Source: a bacterium (GTDB taxonomy: Bacteria; UBA9089; CG2-30-40-21). From it: DNA of 8,234 nt. Positions 6,447-8,234 of the stretch are shown here, piece by piece. The notes beneath the pieces are model-generated. The model had not been told where the DNA came from. It made no database searches and was given only the letters and a program-made list of their open reading frames with translations. Within the stretch, counting starts at the first letter, position 1. Each line of letters opens with the position of its first letter. The stretch spans positions 1-8,234 of the forward strand of contig JAHIZN010000292.1 of NCBI GenBank assembly GCA_018814245.1, written 5' to 3'. Position numbers and translations under genes: made by a program.

Positions 6447-6713
6447 TTATTTTAATGGATCAACCTTGAATGGGAGTTCACCTTTTGAGGCTAATTCCCA
6501 GTCAGCTAATAAATCTTCTTTATGTATTTCTGCCCATGCCAATACTAATTTCATTTGCTTTGAAGGTAGTTTTCCTTCTTTTAATTCACAAGTATTAACA
6601 TCAATAATAGCCTTGTGATTTTGATAATATGCGTGAAAATGCGGTGGATTATGTTCGCTTGGGGAACAATACATTCTTATTATTATTCCGTAAAACACAG
6701 AGATTGTTGGCAT
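6447..6713 (-). CDS. DUF4160 small protein (putative toxin-antitoxin partner)
   Basis: The 88 residues match DUF4160: MPTISVFYGIIIRMYCSPSE (1-20) followed by HNPPHFHAYYQNHKAIIDV, the signature E(H)xPPHFHAxY segment with its histidines. LPSKQMKLVLAWAEIHKEDL and WELASKG then complete the family pattern. GGAGG lies 5 bases before the ATG, so the start is secure. The gene follows an attC-like site (6735-6790) by ~22 bp and precedes DUF2442 by 14 bp, so the pair forms a short, promoterless-looking cassette. Function is unknown; a role as toxin or antitoxin with DUF2442 is inferred from the recurring pairing only. Confidence 0.9.
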   Translation of the reverse strand: MPTISVFYGIIIRMYCSPSEHNPPHFHAYYQNHKAIIDVNTCELKEGKLPSKQMKLVLAWAEIHKEDLLADWELASKGELPFKVDPLK

Positions 6714-6734
6714 TTTTCCTCCATTTTATTTTTC

Positions 6735-6790
6735 ACATAACGACAGAGTTCAGCAGCGGCGAAGCCGTCCGCTGCAACGATTGGTTAGGC
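6735..6790 (-). other. Integron attC-like recombination site (56 bp)
   Basis: Read on the minus strand: R'' GCCTAAC (6790-6784, perfect RYYYAAC), 5-nt spacer CAATC, stem arm GTTGCAGCGG (6778-6769), loop ACGGCTTCG, stem arm CCGCTGCTGAAC (6759-6748), 6-nt spacer TCTGTC, R' GTTATGT (6741-6735; six of seven to GTTRRRY, and like the GTTATG of Vibrio cholerae repeats). The stems pair perfectly except for two extrahelical bases (TG), and R'' pairs with R' apart from one mismatch. Box order, spacer lengths and extrahelical bases are the marks of attC hairpins. It separates the YgiT-type cassette from the DUF4160/DUF2442 cassette, all genes having the same orientation. Confidence 0.8.
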
Positions 6791-6868
6791 TAAATATGTC
6801 TTCAAAAGGAAATATTTTATCTGTAACTGCTTGATATTAAAGAGATTGCGTAAACTATCTACTGTTTC

Positions 6869-7096
6869 TTATGCAAAAACGGCAACTTCCACAGGGCGTT
6901 CGACAGCAAAGCTTTTGTGATGGAGTCTGATACGCTCAATTTCGTGAAGTGTTTCTGCTGTAAAATAGCTCTCTTTACAACGAGTGCAACTTACCATTGG
7001 AATATTTTCTATCACCATCAAATTTTTACCCTTGCCGTAAGTTTCTGCAACTTTACGAATACGAACACCTTCTTGCCCACAAATATCACATATCAT
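6869..7096 (-). CDS. YgiT-type zinc-finger domain protein (antitoxin-like)
   Basis: The 75 residues begin MICDICGQEGVRIRKVAETY and contain paired CxxC knuckles, Cys3/Cys6 and Cys37/Cys40 (SCTRC), expected to bind one zinc ion. The tail HEIERIRLHHKSFAVERPVE is typical of stand-alone YgiT-type proteins. The DNA-binding HTH of full MqsA antitoxins is absent, so any regulatory role would differ from MqsA. GAGGAAG about 8 bases upstream supports the ATG. Just upstream (17 bp) ends a start-less fragment in the position where such zinc-finger genes usually have a toxin partner, so this may be an orphan antitoxin. The gene is followed by ~78 bp and an attC-like site, making it the last gene of its cassette. 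Confidence 0.88.
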   Translation of the reverse strand: MICDICGQEGVRIRKVAETYGKGKNLMVIENIPMVSCTRCKESYFTAETLHEIERIRLHHKSFAVERPVEVAVFA

Positions 7097-7113
7097 CTGA
7101 TTTCTTCCTCTTT

Positions 7114-7266
7114 TTATAGGACATATACGGTAATAATAACGAGTTTATTGGTTGGAATTATCTTTGCTATTATTTCAATTCCATCACACTTAACTGTTTC
7201 TCCTCTAATACGGTATTTCCGTTCAAGGGCTAACCCTAACTGACTTCCTTTTTGGCAACAGTGGAA
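7114..7266 (-). pseudogene. C-terminal fragment of an unrecognised small protein, no start codon
   Basis: An open frame of 50 codons, beginning directly after a TAA, reads ...KGSQLGLALERKYRIRGE and continues TVKCDGIEIIAKIIPTNKLV to IITVYVL and TAA at 7114. The hydrophobic/charged periodicity and the closing IITVY resemble ends of small RelE/DUF4258-like toxins, but I cannot assign a family. No ATG, GTG or TTG is available. The 5' part overlaps the 3' end of the antitoxin gene in the +1 frame, and the antitoxin frame would run straight into it if the A5 run (CCAAAAAGG) were A4. It is either a truncated partner of the YgiT-type gene or the frameshifted continuation of the antitoxin. Confidence 0.55.
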
Positions 7267-7528
7267 TTAAACATCGTAAAGCTTTATTTACAGCCTCTGC
7301 GTTGGGGAAATACTCTCTTATCTTTGGTTCAATCATTACTGCTCCATCTTCAAGTTTAAAATGCTGTACAAGAATCGTTCCATCGGTCTTGTGAATCTTC
7401 ACTGTATGCCCTGCACAATAGGCTTTGTAATATTTACCTCGAACACACCCAGTCATACTTGTAAAATCATATTCGGGGCGTAGTTCGTCATTATCCATAC
7501 CCACTTGATTAGATATTTCCTTCTTCAT
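7223..7528 (-). CDS. BrnT-associated antitoxin-like protein
   Basis: I take ATG 7528 as the start (101 residues, MKKEISNQVGMDNDELRPEY) because a perfect AGGAGG lies 5 bases upstream; an ATG at 7543 would precede that site. DELRPEYDF, then CVRGKYYKAY, matches antitoxins that accompany BrnT-type toxins. The C-terminal IEPKIREYFPNAEAVNKALR resembles a ribbon-helix-helix half used for DNA binding. A middle segment (HTVKIHKTDGTILVQHFKLE) is found in a longer subgroup of such proteins. The gene overlaps the end of brnT by 20 bp, and its ribosome site is inside brnT codons, so synthesis is coupled. It probably binds BrnT and represses its own promoter. The last residues (SVRVSP) may be non-native; a +1 frame continues beyond. 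Confidence 0.82.
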   Translation of the reverse strand: MKKEISNQVGMDNDELRPEYDFTSMTGCVRGKYYKAYCAGHTVKIHKTDGTILVQHFKLEDGAVMIEPKIREYFPNAEAVNKALRCLIPLLPKRKSVRVSP

Positions 7529-7793
7529 ATGCCCTCCTTTCATTTGTGTTTGCCTTACGGCAATTAATAATTCGGATATTTCTCTTTCGTTCGGTATGAA
7601 CAGTAATCAAAACTTGTCCTTTTGAAGAAATACCAATATTGAAATAGCGTTGTTCACTGTCAGAATGTTCTGGATCAGGAAATGTCATTAAGAACGGATC
7701 ACCAAAAACTGTTTTTGCTTCTTCAAAACTGACTTTGTGCTTTCTGAAATTTTCTTTGGCTTTTTCCTCGTCCCATTCAAAAATCAGTTTCAT
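7509..7793 (-). CDS. brnT: BrnT family toxin (RelE-like ribonuclease)
   Basis: The 94 residues follow the BrnT pattern throughout: FEWDEEKAKENFRKHKVSFE (5-24), then EAKTVFGDPFLMTFPDPEHSD, RYFNIGISSKGQVLITVHTE, and RIINCRKANTNERRAYEE at the C-terminus. BrnT toxins are small RelE-like proteins that inhibit translation by cutting RNA and are neutralised by an antitoxin encoded immediately downstream, as here. Length is normal. The start ATG has GGAG six bases upstream. Toxin precedes antitoxin, the usual order for BrnT. The gene is the first of its cassette, beginning ~70 bp after an attC-like site. No internal damage is seen, so the toxin is likely functional. Confidence 0.92.
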   Translation of the reverse strand: MKLIFEWDEEKAKENFRKHKVSFEEAKTVFGDPFLMTFPDPEHSDSEQRYFNIGISSKGQVLITVHTERKRNIRIINCRKANTNERRAYEEGNI

Positions 7794-7861
7794 TTAGCAC
7801 TCCATCCATGTACTGTTGAATGACTGCAGTTGCACCCATTATCTGATTAAAGTGAAATTAC

Positions 7862-7989
7862 AGATAACGCCAAATGTTGAGCTGCTGCGGGCAGGAATAA
7901 CCACTTACTATGTAGCACATCACTAATCTTTGAACCACCACAAAGTGTAAAATGCAAAATCCGCAGTCAGCTCCAACGAATTGTTATCA
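7862..7989 (-). other. Integron attC-like recombination site (128 bp)
   Basis: On the minus strand: R'' TGATAAC (7989-7983), spacer AATTC, stem arm GTTGGAGCTGACTGCGG (7977-7961), ~70-nt terminal region, stem arm CCGCAGCAGCTCAAC (7890-7876), spacer ATTTGGC, R' GTTATCT (7868-7862). The stems pair perfectly if one G and one A in the left arm stay extrahelical, which is the hallmark of attC. The outer GATAAC/GTTATC also pair. TAACAATTCGTT matches the start of classical attC sites, and GGCGTTAT resembles the end of Vibrio cholerae repeats. It is the entry boundary of the BrnT cassette. R'' and R' deviate from strict consensus at several bases. Confidence 0.78.
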
Positions 7990-8189
7990 CAAAGCCCATT
8001 ATTAACCTCACTATGCTGCACCGCATATACTTACGATTACTACCATATCACAATCTTCTGTCACATCAGCACCTGCTTCTTCCCTCTCCTCACCCCGCAT
8101 TTTTTCACACTTACCATTTTCACTTCACAGTTTACGCTTGCAGGAAGGTGATAACATTATTTATTATCTTCCACAGATAGTTTAATTTA
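7990..8189. other. Gene-poor leader between the promoter and the first attC-like site
   Basis: I see no convincing gene here. The plus strand is pyrimidine-rich (CTTCTTCCCTCTCCTCACCCC). One minus-strand frame (8100-8011, ATG to TAG) could encode 29 residues, beginning MRGEEREEAGADVTEDCDMV, but it has no ribosome site and no recognised similarity. In an integron this is where an attI site or an ORF-less cassette would lie; I cannot identify an attI. Confidence 0.4.
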
Positions 8190-8218
8190 TTTATAACATA
8201 ATCCAATAGATTTGTCAA
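8190..8218 (-). promoter_or_regulatory. Strong sigma-70-type promoter facing the cassette array
   Basis: On the minus strand TTGACA (8218-8213, perfect -35) is separated by 17 bases from TATAAA (8195-8190, one base off TATAAT). Transcription would start near 8183 and run leftward through the attC-like site into brnT and the following same-strand cassette genes, with a ~390-nt leader. This is the expected place and orientation of an integron Pc promoter. Confidence 0.75.
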
Positions 8219-8234
8219 GTAAAAATTGGATAAA

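Noticed and set aside
6134..6469. Plus-strand open frame of 111 codons
   Set aside because: It lies opposite the DUF2442 gene, which has family motifs and a good ribosome site.
7226..7239. A further attC core at GGCTAACCCTAAC
   Set aside because: Neither CCCTAAC nor GTTAGGG fits the box consensus fully, and no paired stem with matching spacers surrounds it.

Overview
The window is AT-rich bacterial DNA, probably from an uncultured lineage whose genome carries many short palindromic repeats. I cannot name the taxon. That reading rests on the mix of a type IV pilus/type II secretion ATPase tail, a heptosyltransferase-like GT9 enzyme, a cobalamin-type radical SAM protein and a YfhO-like membrane protein, combined with many small repeat elements in and between the genes.

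Layout. Bases 1-394 hold the 3' end of a GspE/PilB-type ATPase gene, cut by an in-frame TGA, then 3.5 copies of an exact 70-bp tandem repeat that has re-copied the end of that gene together with a palindrome, then a second palindrome. Bases 395-1504 (+) encode a GT9 glycosyltransferase whose C-terminus is written by a 20-bp-arm palindrome. A 272-bp MITE-like element with terminal inverted repeats fills the gap to the convergent radical SAM gene (1775-3292, -), and its right end contains that gene's stop codon. The gap 3293-3764 holds three further repeats: a 9-bp tandem, a 218-bp MITE-like element and a CGCAAAGA cluster. Bases 3765-6107 (-) encode a 780-residue YfhO-like protein with two repeat sequences inserted in frame in its C-terminal domain.

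From about 6108 to the right edge the content changes to what looks like an integron cassette array without a visible integrase. Two attC-like sites are well formed (6735-6790 and 7862-7989) and one is degenerate (6138-6184). Between them lie very small minus-strand genes of the toxin-antitoxin type: DUF4160 + DUF2442 in one cassette; BrnT toxin + its antitoxin, a start-less 50-codon fragment and a YgiT-type zinc-finger protein in the next. A near-consensus sigma-70 promoter at 8190-8218 points into the array, as an integron Pc promoter would. An integrase gene, if there is one, lies beyond the right edge.

How the parts work together. The GT9 and YfhO-like proteins both suggest cell-surface glycan work, but they are convergent or separated by repeats and do not form an obvious operon. 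The cassette genes are selfish or stabilising modules, as often found in sedentary chromosomal integrons. The most striking theme is that repeats have been absorbed into genes: they provide C-termini, a stop codon, a re-copied gene end and in-frame internal peptides.
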